Assembly: GCF_026104355.1 (NCBI RefSeq)
Contig: NZ_CP110535.1
Location: 372,001-436,000, forward strand
Length of the DNA: 64,000 nucleotides
Source of the DNA: Halomonas sp. BDJS001
GTDB lineage: Bacteria > Pseudomonadota > Gammaproteobacteria > Pseudomonadales > Halomonadaceae
Direction: 5' to 3'
This document shows, piece after piece, positions 9,559 to 19,161 of the stretch (within the stretch, counting starts at the first letter, position 1; each line of letters starts with the position of its first letter). The position numbers and the translations under genes are program-made. Under the pieces are notes generated by a model. It did not search any database and was not told the DNA's origin. It saw only the letters and a program-made list of their open reading frames with translations.

Positions 9559-10940
9559 TACTCTGGCGCGCTCGGCTTACGGCGCCGTTTGCGACGACGA
9601 TCACCCTGGCTGGCGGGGTCGCCACCCACTTTTTGCAGTAAGCGACGCTGTTCGTGCTCATCGCCGCGCTGAAATGCCGTCCACCACTCGCCTAAACCAC
9701 TGGGTATTTCGCCTGCCTGTTCGCGTAGCAGCAGCAGATCATAGCCGGCCCTGAAGCGCGGGTGCTCCCGGGTTTGAAAGGCTTTTTTACCGCGCCGCTG
9801 GGGCAGACGCTGCTGTAATTCCCAAATTTCCCGCATGGGAATGCCAAAGCGCTTGGGGATCGAGGTGAACTCTAACTGACGAGAGACCACCTGCTGAGCT
9901 GCTGCTTGCAGGGCGGGAATAGGGGGCATGCCCTCTTGCTCCAGCGCTTCCTGACGATGCTTGACCGGCGCCCATAAGAAGGCTGCCAATAGAAAGGCCG
10001 GGGTAACCGGGCGCTCTTCGGCGATACGTTTATCAGTGTTGGTCAGCGCCTGCTCAATCAGCTCTTCGGCCCAGGCGGCATCGGCCATGGCTTCTTCAGC
10101 CTCGGGGAACAGCATGCCAAACAGGCCGTAGTGGCTAAGCAGTCGGAAGGTGACCAAGCCGTGTCCCGACATAAACAGCTTGAGCACTTCATCGAATAGA
10201 CGTGCAGGAGGAATCTGCAGCAGCAGCGGCGCCTGATCGTACATTGGCGCTTCGGTGGCGGGGTCTAGCGTAAAGTCGAGCTTAGCCGCAAAGCGCACCG
10301 CCCGTAGCATTCTGACCGGATCTTCGCGGTAACGTGTCGCCGGATCGCCAATCAGACGCAGGGTGCGGGTCTTGATGTCTTCGGCACCATTGGCAAAATC
10401 GGTGATGCTGAAATCGGCGATATTGTAGTAGAGCGCATTAACGGTGAAGTCGCGGCGCAGCGCGTCCTCTTCAATATTGCCCCACACATTGTCGCGTAGC
10501 AGTAACCCTTCATCGGACTGGTGGGCAATGTGATCGCCATGCTCGTCTTGGGGTTTGCCACGGAAAGTGGTGACCTCAATGACCTCGCGGCCAAAGCGCA
10601 CGTGGACAATCCGAAAACGGCGGCCAATCAGGCGCGAATTACGAAATAGATCGCGAACCTGCTCGGGAGTGGCGTTGGTGGCGACGTCAAAATCCTTGGG
10701 CATCTTGCCAAGCAGCGCATCGCGTATGCAGCCGCCTACTAAATAGGCGTCGTAACCGGCACCGCTAAGGCGATAAAGCACTTTTAACGCGGCATCACTA
10801 ATATGCTGGCGAGAAACAGGGTGCTCGGACCGAGGGATGTTGCGCGGAGCAAGGGCGCTGGTGCTGCTCTCTTGGGGATCAAGCAAGGTTTTCAATTGCT
10901 CCCCCGGGCTGTGTAGGAAACGGGTAAATCCTTTAAACAT
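9558..10940 (-). CDS. pcnB: Poly(A) polymerase I
   Basis: 460 residues, close to E. coli PcnB. It adds poly(A) to RNA 3' ends to promote decay. The class II nucleotidyltransferase motif YLVGGCIRDALLGKMPKDFDVAT carries the GG loop and the two metal-binding aspartates (DFD, near residues 83-85). The RRFRIVHVRFG block and a basic C-terminal tail (RRRKRRRKPS) follow. The exact start is uncertain, because the first 40 residues are poorly conserved in the family. Upstream lies the CrcZ-like RNA, and downstream folK overlaps by one base. Confidence 0.95.
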   Translation of the reverse strand: MFKGFTRFLHSPGEQLKTLLDPQESSTSALAPRNIPRSEHPVSRQHISDAALKVLYRLSGAGYDAYLVGGCIRDALLGKMPKDFDVATNATPEQVRDLFRNSRLIGRRFRIVHVRFGREVIEVTTFRGKPQDEHGDHIAHQSDEGLLLRDNVWGNIEEDALRRDFTVNALYYNIADFSITDFANGAEDIKTRTLRLIGDPATRYREDPVRMLRAVRFAAKLDFTLDPATEAPMYDQAPLLLQIPPARLFDEVLKLFMSGHGLVTFRLLSHYGLFGMLFPEAEEAMADAAWAEELIEQALTNTDKRIAEERPVTPAFLLAAFLWAPVKHRQEALEQEGMPPIPALQAAAQQVVSRQLEFTSIPKRFGIPMREIWELQQRLPQRRGKKAFQTREHPRFRAGYDLLLLREQAGEIPSGLGEWWTAFQRGDEHEQRRLLQKVGGDPASQGDRRRKRRRKPSAPE

Positions 10941-11144
10941 GCGACGATTTCAACTCGCAGGATACGAAAAAATGGTCGTAAACATAGTCGTTAGAAAACA
11001 CTTCAAACGAGTACTGAACATAAACCACGAATGGCTGAGTGTAGCCGACCCTCTATGGCTTGCAAAGAGCGGCTTGCAAAGCACTTGACGCCAGCGCGTG
11101 ATGCTCACAGCCTTTTGCATCGAGTTTTATAGTGGACAGACACG

Positions 11145-11609
11145 GAAAGGGGAGGCTAAGAGAGCCTCCCCTATCAAGCAATCAATCAGCGTCCGTGCTG
11201 CTATTTTTCTTCATGATGGCACATCGCCCTGAATACGCACCACAGTCGGTAGGCGTGAGGAGCACGGTAGTTCCGACCGCCTCGTATTCAAAACAATAAT
11301 CCAACCGCGAACTTTTCTCCCCCCGGGGAATTATTATTGGCGCCGGGGTGCACACACTGACAGCTATTGTTGTTGTTAGGATGCCGAGTCACGTTGTACG
11401 TCGCGTCCTTATCGGGCCACTTGCTGCTTTTATTATTGTTCGCTGCGCCTGTGTTGCCTGCGCAAGCAAGTAATGAGATTCAAGCCTGTTGTTTTTATTA
11501 GTACCGTTATCTCTACCTGGCCCTGTTGTTCTTGTTGTGGCTCAGGTGGGGGTGAGGTCATGTTGTTTTTATTGGCGACCTACCGCTATGCCCAGTTTGT
11601 TTTTCTTAC
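11145..11609 (-). ncRNA. crcZ: CrcZ-like Hfq/Crc-sequestering small RNA
   Basis: No protein is convincing here, but the minus-strand transcript would carry eight A-rich motifs fitting AANAANAA: at 11607-11596, 11573-11561, 11536-11524, 11499-11487, 11440-11428, 11377-11365, 11338-11331 and 11211-11204, e.g. AACAACAACAATA and AATAAAAACAACA. Such motifs bind the distal face of Hfq with Crc. The gene lies between cbrB and pcnB, exactly where Pseudomonas has crcZ. It begins about 12 bases after a sigma-54 promoter and ends by a strong hairpin, for about 465 nt (Pseudomonas CrcZ is roughly 400). By analogy, CbrB would switch it on under poor carbon supply and it would titrate Hfq/Crc away from target mRNAs. 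Both ends are inferred; the U tract is short. Confidence 0.8.
11146..11172 (-). terminator. Hairpin at the 3' end of the CrcZ-like RNA
   Basis: Perfect 10-bp stem AGGGGAGGCT / AGCCTCCCCT (11148-11157 and 11163-11172) with a 5-base loop. Only UUU follows on the minus strand, so termination may be imperfect or the 3' end may be processed. Confidence 0.65.
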
Positions 11610-11620
11610 CCAGTAATACT

Positions 11621-11635
11621 GCAGACCCTGTGCCA
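11621..11635 (-). promoter_or_regulatory. Sigma-54 promoter (-24/-12) of the CrcZ-like RNA
   Basis: Minus strand reads TGGCAC-AGGGT-CTGC. The -24 GG and -12 GC have exactly the sigma-54 spacing; the only departure from consensus is C for T just before TGC. It predicts a start near 11609. Confidence 0.78.
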
Positions 11636-11655
11636 CCTATTTAATAAATTATAAA

Positions 11656-11668
11656 TTTCAGAAGGTTG
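11656..11668 (+). promoter_or_regulatory. Possible IHF site between activator sites and promoter
   Basis: TTTCAGAAGGTTG matches the IHF core WATCARNNNNTTR at all but one defined position and is flanked by an A/T-rich stretch (11637-11658). It lies between the sigma-54 promoter and the upstream inverted repeat, where IHF commonly bends DNA. Confidence 0.4.
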
Positions 11669-11708
11669 GAGTTTTTTAAGTCACCGCGGAACTTTGTAGC
11701 GCGAGAAG

Positions 11709-11759
11709 TGTTACCCCTTTTGCGTCCGTTTGTGCGCGGTGTTGTGTGGGAAGGTAACA
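11709..11759. promoter_or_regulatory. Candidate CbrB upstream activating site
   Basis: Inverted heptamers TGTTACC (11709-11715) and GGTAACA (11753-11759), 37 bases apart, lie 74-124 bp upstream of the sigma-54 promoter, a normal distance for an NtrC-type activator. My recollection is that Pseudomonas CbrB sites use TGTTAC/GTAACA half-sites; I could not check this. Confidence 0.5.
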
Positions 11760-11861
11760 GTGCCTGGGTAGCGTCAGGCAGGATATTTCTTATCTAAATC
11801 AGTATATTAGACGATAGTCGTAAGTGTGTGATGGCATGAGCGGATAGCATTGCCCAGGGGG

Positions 11862-13250
11862 TTAGCCTGGGCGACGGGCGGTTTTTTTGCGCGGTATCCC
11901 CAAACGTTGGCGCCGCTCCCAGAGGTTTTTACGACTAATACCCAGTTTTTGTGCCAGTTCGGTCTCACTCATTTGGTCTTGGTGCTCAAGCACAAAGTGC
12001 TGGAAGTAATCTTCTAAAGAGAGGTCGTCTTCATTCTCTTCGGCGTTTTTATCCCCGCTGCCACTGCTAACTGAGGCATTAACGGGCGGTGTATGGGGGC
12101 GAGGGGTAGCCGGTGCCAGTCCCAGATCATCCGGGTGGATCAGATGTCCTTCGGCAAGAATTACCCCGCGCTCAAGGGCATTCTCCAACTCGCGTACATT
12201 GCCCGGCCATGGGTAGTCGCGCAGATCCTGACGGGCTGCGCGGGATAGGCGCAGCCCCGTGCGCTCGTGCCGTTTACACGCTTTGTCGAGCAGGATGTCA
12301 GCGATCTCAAGCACGTCATCCTCACGCTCGCGCAGGGGAGGCAGCTCGATCTGCATCACGTTCAGGCGGTAGTAAAGGTCGAGGCGAAACTCGCCGGTTT
12401 TCGACAGCGCCCGCAGATCACGGTGAGTGGCCGCAATGAGACGGACGTTAACGTGGCGGGTTTCGACCGAGCCGATTTTGCGGATTTCACCCTCTTGCAA
12501 AACGCGTAGCAGGCGTGCCTGGGCATCCAATGGAAGCTCGCCAATCTCATCCAAAAACAGCGTGCCGCCATCAGCGGCTTCGACTAACCCGGTGCGCGCA
12601 GCGCTGGCGCCGGTAAAAGCGCCTTTCTCATGACCAAACAGTTCGGATTCGATCAGCGTTTCAGGAATCGCTGCACAGTTGACGCAGATCAGCGGTGCCT
12701 TGGCGCGTTTGCTCTGCTGGTGAATAGCGCGTGCCACCAGTTCTTTACCGGTGCCGGACTCGCCGAGAATCAGTACGGTGACATCGGCGGGGGCGGTTTT
12801 ACTGATGCGGGTGTAGACCTGCTGCATGGCGACGCAGTTGCCGATCATGGTTTGTCGGCTGCCGCCTGCATCGGTGATATCCGGCGGAGGGCTCTGTTGC
12901 ATGGACTGCTTATGCAGGATCCGCTCAACGGTTTCAAGCAGCTCCGCGTGGTCAAAGGGCTTGGCGACATAGTCCACCGCGCCTAGTTTGAGTGCTTCTA
13001 CCGCCGAGCGCATGCTCGCATAACTGGTCATGATCAATACCGGTACGGGCACGGCTGCCGCGATCAGCGTCGTGCCCGGTTCGCCCGGTAGGCGCAGGTC
13101 GCTAATAATGAGATCGAAACCGGTGAGCTCAAGCTGGCAGGCCTCCTCAGCGCTGCCTGCTTCGCTGACCGTATAGTCGTGACGTTCCAGCAGCCGCTTC
13201 AATGCGCTGCGAATAATCGCTTCATCTTCAACAATCAGAATCCTGGGCAT
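11862..13250 (-). CDS. cbrB: Sigma-54-dependent response regulator CbrB
   Basis: NtrC-family activator, 462 residues from [10 protein letters not shown] (an in-frame ATG 5 codons earlier is possible). Domain order: receiver with phospho-acceptor Asp51 in [11 protein letters not shown] and Lys in YVAKPFD; AAA+ domain with Walker A GESGTGKE, sigma-54-contacting GAFTGA, and [10 protein letters not shown]; and a C-terminal Fis-type helix-turn-helix ([24 protein letters not shown]). It overlaps the end of cbrA by 23 bases. Position next to cbrA and before the CrcZ-like RNA and pcnB marks it as the CbrB orthologue, which controls carbon/nitrogen balance and use of secondary carbon sources in Pseudomonas. 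Confidence 0.93.
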   Translation of the reverse strand: MPRILIVEDEAIIRSALKRLLERHDYTVSEAGSAEEACQLELTGFDLIISDLRLPGEPGTTLIAAAVPVPVLIMTSYASMRSAVEALKLGAVDYVAKPFDHAELLETVERILHKQSMQQSPPPDITDAGGSRQTMIGNCVAMQQVYTRISKTAPADVTVLILGESGTGKELVARAIHQQSKRAKAPLICVNCAAIPETLIESELFGHEKGAFTGASAARTGLVEAADGGTLFLDEIGELPLDAQARLLRVLQEGEIRKIGSVETRHVNVRLIAATHRDLRALSKTGEFRLDLYYRLNVMQIELPPLREREDDVLEIADILLDKACKRHERTGLRLSRAARQDLRDYPWPGNVRELENALERGVILAEGHLIHPDDLGLAPATPRPHTPPVNASVSSGSGDKNAEENEDDLSLEDYFQHFVLEHQDQMSETELAQKLGISRKNLWERRQRLGIPRKKTARRPG

Positions 13251-16176
13251 GGGTTGGCTGATCATCCTGTTGGTAAAGCGGCAACCATAGCGTAATGGCC
13301 GTGCCGCGAGGCTGTCCCGGGGGTGGCGAGGCCACGTCTATTTTACCCTGGTGCTCATTGATAATCTGGTAGGCCAGAGAAAGGCCCAGGCCGGTGCCCT
13401 CGCCGGCGGGTTTGGTGGTGGTAAAGGGCTCGAATAAGTGGTCTCGTACCCGTGGGTCGATGCCCTGACCGTTATCGACTATCCGCCACCAGGCAAGCTG
13501 CCCTTGGCATCCTGCGGTAATGTGAACTTCTCCTCCCAGACCACAGGCATCCCTGGCATTACTGAGCAGATTGACCATCACTTGTGTTAATCGCTGGGCA
13601 TCGCCACGCACCACCACATCGTCGGGTGTCTCATTGGTTAGGATAACATCCTCTCCCGAGCGGGCGAGATGGATCAAGTGCAGTGCGTCTTCGCTAATCG
13701 ATGCAAGCGCCACCGGCGAGGCGGGCAGCGGCACCGACTGGCGCCCCCCATGGGCAAAGCCAACCAATGAGTTAACGATTTTGGTGACCCTTTGAGTAAG
13801 CTGCTGGATTTGGTCGGCGGTCTCCAGCAGGGCAGGATCGTTGGTGTCGTAGCGGAGATTTTGCGCCAGAGATGAGATGCCGGTAATCGGGTTACCAATT
13901 TCATGGGCGACCCCGGCGGCTAGCTGGCCGATAGAGGCGAGCCGCGCGGCATGCACTAACTCATCTTCCAGCCACTTCATTTCGGTGTGGTCTTCAATCA
14001 GGATGACGCTGCCGCCACGGCTGTCATTGCCGCTGAGAATGGCTTTGTGCAGGGTCAGGAAGTAGTCCCGGCCGTGCAGCGCCACCGCTTGCTTGTAGAG
14101 CGGGCCTGGCGTGGCATCTAACGCGCTGCCCAAGAGCCTGGGCCAGGGGGCTGGCAGGCTATCGCGGCGTGAGCCGATCACACTTTCACCGCTAATTCCC
14201 GAGAGCTGCGAGAGCGCCTGATTCCACATCAAGAGCTCATCGTCATCCCCCAGAACGCACAGCCCGACAGGCAGATAGGCCAGGGTTTGCCGGTGGTGAC
14301 GGCGCAAGCCGTCGAGCTCACGGGCTAGCCCTGTTAGTCGCGAGCGGTAAGCTTCCAGTCGACTCTCGACAAAGTGAATATCGTCGGTTTCCGGGGTGTC
14401 GTCATGGCGGTAGGGCAGGTAGCGATCGACGATGTCCCGAGCCACTGAAGGCCCCATCAAACCAGACAAGTTTGCCTGAATTCGGTCACGTAAGCGGCGC
14501 AGGGCATAGGGGCGGCGCTCCTGGGGCGTTAAGTTGAGCGCTTGCAGGGCCCTGTTCACTTCGCGGCTGGCTGCTTCATCGCCGAGTGCGTGGGCTAAGT
14601 GGGTAGAAAAGTCGCTGGCCGTGGCGGCTTCCAGTGGAAAGCGTTTGGAGCGGATAACGGCATCCACCGAGCACGCCTCTGCGGCGGACTGCTCACCTTC
14701 AGAAATACGCGTGAACAGCGATATCACAATCAGCAGCAGGATATTGACCGCTAACGACAGCAACGTGACGTTGTACCAAACCGGTGCACCAGTGTCGGTA
14801 AGCGGTGTAATGGGTAGCGTCGGTACGGGGAGCGAAAACATAAGCGGCAGCCAAAGGCCCCATAGCCATACGCCGACACCGGCGATCAGGCCAATCACCA
14901 TGCCTTTACGGTTAGCTCCCGGCCAATAGAGCAGTGCCAGCATGCCGGGCAGGCACTGAGCCATGCCGACAAAGGCGGCTAACCCCAAGCCGATGAGGCC
15001 ATGATGGCGCCCCACCCATTGGTAAAACACCCAGCCGCCGATAATCACCGCGACCACGAGCCCACGGCGTAGCCACAGCAACCAGCCGTAGAGATCACTG
15101 CGTGCTTCCGGGGGCCTCGCTACCAGCACAATATGATTAAGCACCATGCCAGAAAGCGCCAACGCAATTATAATCATGGTGCCGCTAGCGGCGGCTAACC
15201 CGCCGATAAATGCCACTGCCCCCACCCACCAGTGCTCGCTCATTAGGTAGGCGGCATAGGCGGCGATGGGAATGTCAGGGTTGATCGATTGTGCCGCCCA
15301 CCAAATCAACGGCACGGGCAGCGCCATGAGCAGCAGAAACAGCGGCAGCGTCCAGCTTGCTTGTAGCAGGGTGTGCCGCGATAGACTTTCTGAAAAACTG
15401 ATATGAAACAGATGCGGCATCATGAAGGCTGCGGCAAAAAACAGCAGCAGCAGGGTGCGCCACTGAGCAGGGTCAAGTTTGGGCGTCTGCTGCTGGAGGA
15501 TTGCGCCAGGGCCTTCCAGCCAACGCTGTAAGTCGCCGGGGCCGTCAAACACCATCCACATGGCAACAGCCCCTAGTCCCAGCATCGCCAGCAGCTTAAC
15601 AATCGATTCAAACGCGATGGCGCTTAGCAGGGTATCGTGGCGGCCATGAGACTGGCTGTGGCGGGCGCCGAAAATCACCGCGAAAGCGGCGATTACCGCG
15701 CAAAAAAGCAGTGCAACGCTGCCCCCCGCTTGGCTGACGGTGATGATATTGATGGCTTCGCTGAGGGTTTGTACCTGAATACCGAGTAGGGGCAGCACTG
15801 CCAGCAGACTGACCAGGGTGACCAGCGTGCCCGCCCAGCGGGAGCGAAAGCGAAAAGCAAACAGATCCGCCAGCGACGTTAGTTGATAGGTGCGGGTGAT
15901 GCGCTGGATAGGCACGAGTAGCACGGGGGCCAGCAAGAAGGCACCCGCTGCGCCCAGGTAGTAGGCGAGGAAGCCAAACCCGGCATGGGCGGCCATTTCC
16001 ACGCTGCCGTAAATCGCCCAGGCGCTGGCGTAAACCCCCAGGGCAAGGGTATAGACAATGGGATGGCGGGTAATGCGCACCGGTATCCAGCCGCGTTCTA
16101 CTACAAAACCGCAGCCAAACAGCAGCGCTAAATAGCCCAGCCCCAGCAGTAGGACACCGACTATCTCAACGTTCAT
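13228..16176 (-). CDS. cbrA: Sensor histidine kinase with sodium/solute symporter domain, CbrA
   Basis: About 982 residues. Residues 1 to about 490 form 12-13 membrane segments of the SSS (SLC5-like) transporter fold (e.g. [19 protein letters not shown]). A PAS-like region follows (about 630-740), then a HisKA dimer with the phospho-histidine in [15 protein letters not shown] (about residue 758) and an HATPase domain with DNGQGIDP and [14 protein letters not shown]. This fusion is the mark of CbrA, thought to couple transport or sensing of a solute such as histidine to CbrB. ATG 16176 is chosen over TTG 16179; it lies inside the end of cbrX, so translation is coupled. Confidence 0.93.
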   Translation of the reverse strand: MNVEIVGVLLLGLGYLALLFGCGFVVERGWIPVRITRHPIVYTLALGVYASAWAIYGSVEMAAHAGFGFLAYYLGAAGAFLLAPVLLVPIQRITRTYQLTSLADLFAFRFRSRWAGTLVTLVSLLAVLPLLGIQVQTLSEAINIITVSQAGGSVALLFCAVIAAFAVIFGARHSQSHGRHDTLLSAIAFESIVKLLAMLGLGAVAMWMVFDGPGDLQRWLEGPGAILQQQTPKLDPAQWRTLLLLFFAAAFMMPHLFHISFSESLSRHTLLQASWTLPLFLLLMALPVPLIWWAAQSINPDIPIAAYAAYLMSEHWWVGAVAFIGGLAAASGTMIIIALALSGMVLNHIVLVARPPEARSDLYGWLLWLRRGLVVAVIIGGWVFYQWVGRHHGLIGLGLAAFVGMAQCLPGMLALLYWPGANRKGMVIGLIAGVGVWLWGLWLPLMFSLPVPTLPITPLTDTGAPVWYNVTLLSLAVNILLLIVISLFTRISEGEQSAAEACSVDAVIRSKRFPLEAATASDFSTHLAHALGDEAASREVNRALQALNLTPQERRPYALRRLRDRIQANLSGLMGPSVARDIVDRYLPYRHDDTPETDDIHFVESRLEAYRSRLTGLARELDGLRRHHRQTLAYLPVGLCVLGDDDELLMWNQALSQLSGISGESVIGSRRDSLPAPWPRLLGSALDATPGPLYKQAVALHGRDYFLTLHKAILSGNDSRGGSVILIEDHTEMKWLEDELVHAARLASIGQLAAGVAHEIGNPITGISSLAQNLRYDTNDPALLETADQIQQLTQRVTKIVNSLVGFAHGGRQSVPLPASPVALASISEDALHLIHLARSGEDVILTNETPDDVVVRGDAQRLTQVMVNLLSNARDACGLGGEVHITAGCQGQLAWWRIVDNGQGIDPRVRDHLFEPFTTTKPAGEGTGLGLSLAYQIINEHQGKIDVASPPPGQPRGTAITLWLPLYQQDDQPTHAQDSDC

Positions 16177-16342
16177 CAAGCTTCCTCTTCTGCTCCAGCC
16201 AGAGGGTTAACGCAATTAAACCACCCCAAATCGCAAAGGGCCGGTACCAGGCGGCCTCCGGGTCGCTCCAGCCATTCATCAGTAGCGGAGAGAGCAGATA
16301 GCCACCAAACACCAGAAACAGCATGATGCGATAGACGTACAT
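16166..16342 (-). CDS. cbrX: Small membrane protein CbrX-like, upstream of cbrA
   Basis: 58 residues from MYVYRIMLFLVFGGYL, with two membrane segments (about 4-22 and 32-48) and a basic tail, [13 protein letters not shown] 16342 is chosen because a strong AGGAG site lies just before it, inside the end of gluQ. It starts one base after the gluQ stop and its end overlaps the cbrA start by 11 bases. Pseudomonas has a similarly placed small gene, cbrX, whose translation is linked to cbrA. The assignment is by position, size and topology. The function is unknown. Confidence 0.75.
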   Translation of the reverse strand: MYVYRIMLFLVFGGYLLSPLLMNGWSDPEAAWYRPFAIWGGLIALTLWLEQKRKLDER

Positions 16343-16343
16343 A

Positions 16344-17255
16344 TCAATCTCCTGTTGATGAGGAGGGCGGTATTGAACGGTGCTTCGCTGGGCGCAGTTG
16401 TTCAAGTGACCAGTTGTCTACCGCCCAGTGTAGCTGAGTCGCCGGGGACTCAGCAGCAAGCGCCTGAGGCGGTGCTTGGTCAAGTGCTGCCAGGGCCTGA
16501 AAGAGCTGCCGCCGTACTCCCCGCTCATCTTCTGCCAGGGCGGGGGCCAGGTTCTGCTTCGAGAGCTTCTGACCTTCAGCAGTGACGATCAGTGGTAAGT
16601 GCAGGTAGCGTGGTTGCGGTAGCCCAAGCGCACTCTGCAACTGGCGCTGCCAGGGGGTGTTATCGAGCAGGTCGAGCCCGCGCACCACATCGGTAATTTG
16701 CTGTTCGGCGTCATCGACTACCACGGCCAACTGGTAGGCCCATAGATTATCTTTGCGCTTTAATACCACATCGCCCAGTTCAGCGGGGTCAAACTGCTGC
16801 GCGCCGAATAGCCGGTCTTGCCATTGAATAGGGCGCTCGCCAAGGTCGCTGCGTAGCCGCCAGGCCACTGGTTTGGTGGGGTCGTAAACGCCATCGCGGC
16901 ACCAGCCGGGGTAGATATCAAACGCCTGCCACTGCTTACGGGAGCAACTGCAGGGGTAGGCAATACCGAGTTGGATCAGCTGGTCTAAGGCAGTTTGATA
17001 AGCCGCATCACGGGTGTGCTGCCACACAACACTCCCATCCCACTCCAGGCCAAAGGTTTCCAACTGACGCAGGATCGTGCTCGCCGCGCCATCGGGGCAG
17101 CGGGGCGGGTCGATATCCTCAATGCGTACCAACCACTCCCCCTGTGCCGCACGGGCGTCCAGGTAGCTGCCTAAAGCGGCGACCAAAGAGCCAAAGTGCA
17201 GCGGGCCTGAGGGCGTAGGTGCAAAGCGGCCACGGTAGCCAATTGAGTCGTTCAT
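16344..17255 (-). CDS. gluQ: Glutamyl-Q tRNA(Asp) synthetase
   Basis: 303 residues: a paralogue of the catalytic half of glutamyl-tRNA synthetase that lacks the anticodon-binding domain. It loads glutamate onto queuosine at position 34 of tRNA(Asp). The HIGH-type motif is in RFAPTPSGPLHFGSLVAA near residue 10, the KMSKS-type loop is KLSKQN near 235, and a zinc site is CSCSRKQW...YPGWC near 102-120. It follows dksA on the same strand and its stop is one base before cbrX, as in Pseudomonas. Confidence 0.96.
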   Translation of the reverse strand: MNDSIGYRGRFAPTPSGPLHFGSLVAALGSYLDARAAQGEWLVRIEDIDPPRCPDGAASTILRQLETFGLEWDGSVVWQHTRDAAYQTALDQLIQLGIAYPCSCSRKQWQAFDIYPGWCRDGVYDPTKPVAWRLRSDLGERPIQWQDRLFGAQQFDPAELGDVVLKRKDNLWAYQLAVVVDDAEQQITDVVRGLDLLDNTPWQRQLQSALGLPQPRYLHLPLIVTAEGQKLSKQNLAPALAEDERGVRRQLFQALAALDQAPPQALAAESPATQLHWAVDNWSLEQLRPAKHRSIPPSSSTGD

Positions 17256-17295
17256 TGTAGCGTCGTCCTTGGTGGTTCAGGCAAGCGCTGCCAAC

Positions 17296-17320
17296 AAAAA
17301 CGGGCACCCTAAGGTGCCCG
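17296..17320 (-). terminator. Rho-independent terminator of dksA
   Basis: 8-bp GC-rich stem CGGGCACC / GGTGCCCG (17301-17308 and 17313-17320), 4-base loop, then a U run on the minus strand from the A tract at 17296-17300. It separates dksA from gluQ. Confidence 0.9.
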
Positions 17321-17347
17321 CGTTCAAGTAGAACGTTGTGTTAGTGC

Positions 17348-17785
17348 TCAGCCGCCGAGCTGCTTCTCCTTGAGTTCTGCCAAGGTTTTGCAGTCCACGC
17401 AGAGGGTGGCGGTGGGGCGAGCTTCTAAACGGCGAATGCCGATCTCAACGCCGCAGGCTTCGCAGAAGCCGTAGTCATCATCATCGATTTTATCGATGGT
17501 TTCGTTAATTTTCTTGAGCAGCTTACGCTCGCGATCCCGAGTGCGCAGTTCCAGGCTAAAGCCCTCTTCCTGGGTGGCGCGGTCGGCGGGGTCGGCGTAG
17601 TTATTCGCATCTTCCTGCAGGTGGCGTACGGTACGATCCACCTCTTCCATGAGATCCTGTTTCCAATCCAGCAGCAGCTGACGGAAGTGCGCTAGCTGCT
17701 GCTCGTTCATATACTCTTCACCCGGCGCTGGCTCATACGGGGTGAAGGACTTGGACGCTTCCGGTTTCTTTTCTGCTACTGGCAT
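17348..17785 (-). CDS. dksA: RNA polymerase-binding transcription factor DksA
   Basis: 145 residues from MPVAEKKPEASK. This start is chosen because it has an AAGGGG site and fits the family length; longer in-frame starts exist. DksA enters the RNA polymerase secondary channel and, with ppGpp, tunes rRNA and amino-acid promoters. The coiled-coil tip DPADRA with its key aspartates is near residues 72-77, and the zinc finger is CEAC...CVDC near 110-134. It has its own terminator, so it is probably expressed separately from gluQ. Confidence 0.96.
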   Translation of the reverse strand: MPVAEKKPEASKSFTPYEPAPGEEYMNEQQLAHFRQLLLDWKQDLMEEVDRTVRHLQEDANNYADPADRATQEEGFSLELRTRDRERKLLKKINETIDKIDDDDYGFCEACGVEIGIRRLEARPTATLCVDCKTLAELKEKQLGG

Positions 17786-18000
17786 GGGACTGCCCCTTAC
17801 ATATGTGACTACTGATCGACCATGAGCGATTGTCACGATCTCACGCCAAAGGGATGCTTGTTTAGCTGAAAAATGGCTGGGTTGCAAGCATAATGGTGAG
17901 CTTTCGACGATTGTTTGGCCTTGAATATGACTAGCGCCATGTTTTAGTTAGTTTTTCAATATTTACCCCGTTTTAAAAATGAATTGATGAAGGAGCCGTT

Positions 18001-19161
18001 ATGGCCTGGAATTCGCGTGTCGATCACGTTGCCCCTTTTCGGGTCATGCATTTGCTGGAAATGGCCCAGGCACGGGAAGCGGCCGGGCACGATGTGATTC
18101 ATCTGGAAGTGGGCGAGCCGGATTTTGCTACCCCCGAGCCGATTATCGCGGCCGGGCAGCAGGCGTTGACCAGTGGCCATACCCGCTACACCCCAGCGGC
18201 TGGGCTCCCTGCGCTGCGCGAGGCGATCGCCGGGCATTACGCCGAGCATTTTAACGCTACGGTTGATCCGGCGCGCATTTTGGTAACGCCCGGCGCGTCG
18301 GGCGCACTGCTGCTGGCTAGCCAACTACTCGTCGAAAGTGGCTCACGGGTGTTAATGGCTGACCCCAACTACCCCTGTAACCGGCACTTTATGGCCCTGG
18401 CGGGCGCCGAGATTGATGCGGTGTCCGTGGGTCGTGAGAGCGGCTGGCAGTTGGACGCTGCACTGGTCGCCCAGCACTGGCGTGAGGATACTCGTCTGGC
18501 GATGTTGGCGTCGCCCTCTAACCCCACCGGCCACACGTTGAGCGCGCAACAGCTCTCTGCAGTACTGGCAGCGGTCGCTGAGCGCGAAGGCGAGGTGATC
18601 GTCGATGAGATTTATCAGGGCCTTAACTACGACGAGTCACCGCTGTCGGCGACCTCGCTCTCAGCCAACGCCTTTGTGGTCAACAGTTTCTCCAAATATT
18701 TTGGCATGACCGGCTGGCGCCTGGGTTGGCTGGTGGCGCCGGAGCATGCGGTGGAGCCATTAACGCGGCTGGCGCAGAACATGTTTCTGGCCGCGGCGAC
18801 GCCGTCGCAGCATGCCGCCCTGGCGGCGTTTACGCCCGAGTGTCGGGATATTCTTGAACAGCGCCGTGAAACCCTAAAAGAGCGCCGCCAGGTGCTGCTG
18901 GAGGGGCTGGCAGGCTTGGGGCTGGCGCCGGATCTACCACCCCAGGGCGCGTTCTATCTGTGGCTGGATATCTCCCGCTATAGCCGCGACAGCCAGGCCT
19001 TTTGCGATCGCTTATTGCAGGAGGAGAACGTGGCGATTACCCCAGGTATTGATTTTGCCGTACGTGGCGGTGAGCACCATGTGCGCATTGCGTTTACCAA
19101 TGACGTTGCCCGCCTGGAAGAGGCGGTAGCGCGGATTGCCCGCTTTGTGGGCAGGCTGTGA
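18001..19161 (+). CDS. Class I PLP-dependent aminotransferase
   Basis: 386 residues of fold type I. HLEVGEPDF near the N-terminus, ASPSNPTGHTLS near residue 170, the VDEIYQGLNY block near 201 and the PLP lysine in SFSKYFGMTGWRLGW near residue 230 are all present. It belongs to the aspartate/alanine aminotransferase group; the amino donor cannot be told from sequence. The same gene sits divergent from dksA in Pseudomonas, which suggests a conserved housekeeping task. It overlaps sfsA by one base. Confidence 0.9.
   Translation: MAWNSRVDHVAPFRVMHLLEMAQAREAAGHDVIHLEVGEPDFATPEPIIAAGQQALTSGHTRYTPAAGLPALREAIAGHYAEHFNATVDPARILVTPGASGALLLASQLLVESGSRVLMADPNYPCNRHFMALAGAEIDAVSVGRESGWQLDAALVAQHWREDTRLAMLASPSNPTGHTLSAQQLSAVLAAVAEREGEVIVDEIYQGLNYDESPLSATSLSANAFVVNSFSKYFGMTGWRLGWLVAPEHAVEPLTRLAQNMFLAAATPSQHAALAAFTPECRDILEQRRETLKERRQVLLEGLAGLGLAPDLPPQGAFYLWLDISRYSRDSQAFCDRLLQEENVAITPGIDFAVRGGEHHVRIAFTNDVARLEEAVARIARFVGRL

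Noticed and set aside
11182-11640. Possible decayed protein gene on the minus strand, with Asn-rich fragments and a last segment ending in KKNSSTDAD
   Set aside because: Reading it as protein needs at least three frameshifts and has no start codon or ribosome-binding site. The Asn-rich look comes from AAC/AAT triplets, which are better explained as A-rich Hfq/Crc motifs of a CrcZ-type RNA at the expected locus.
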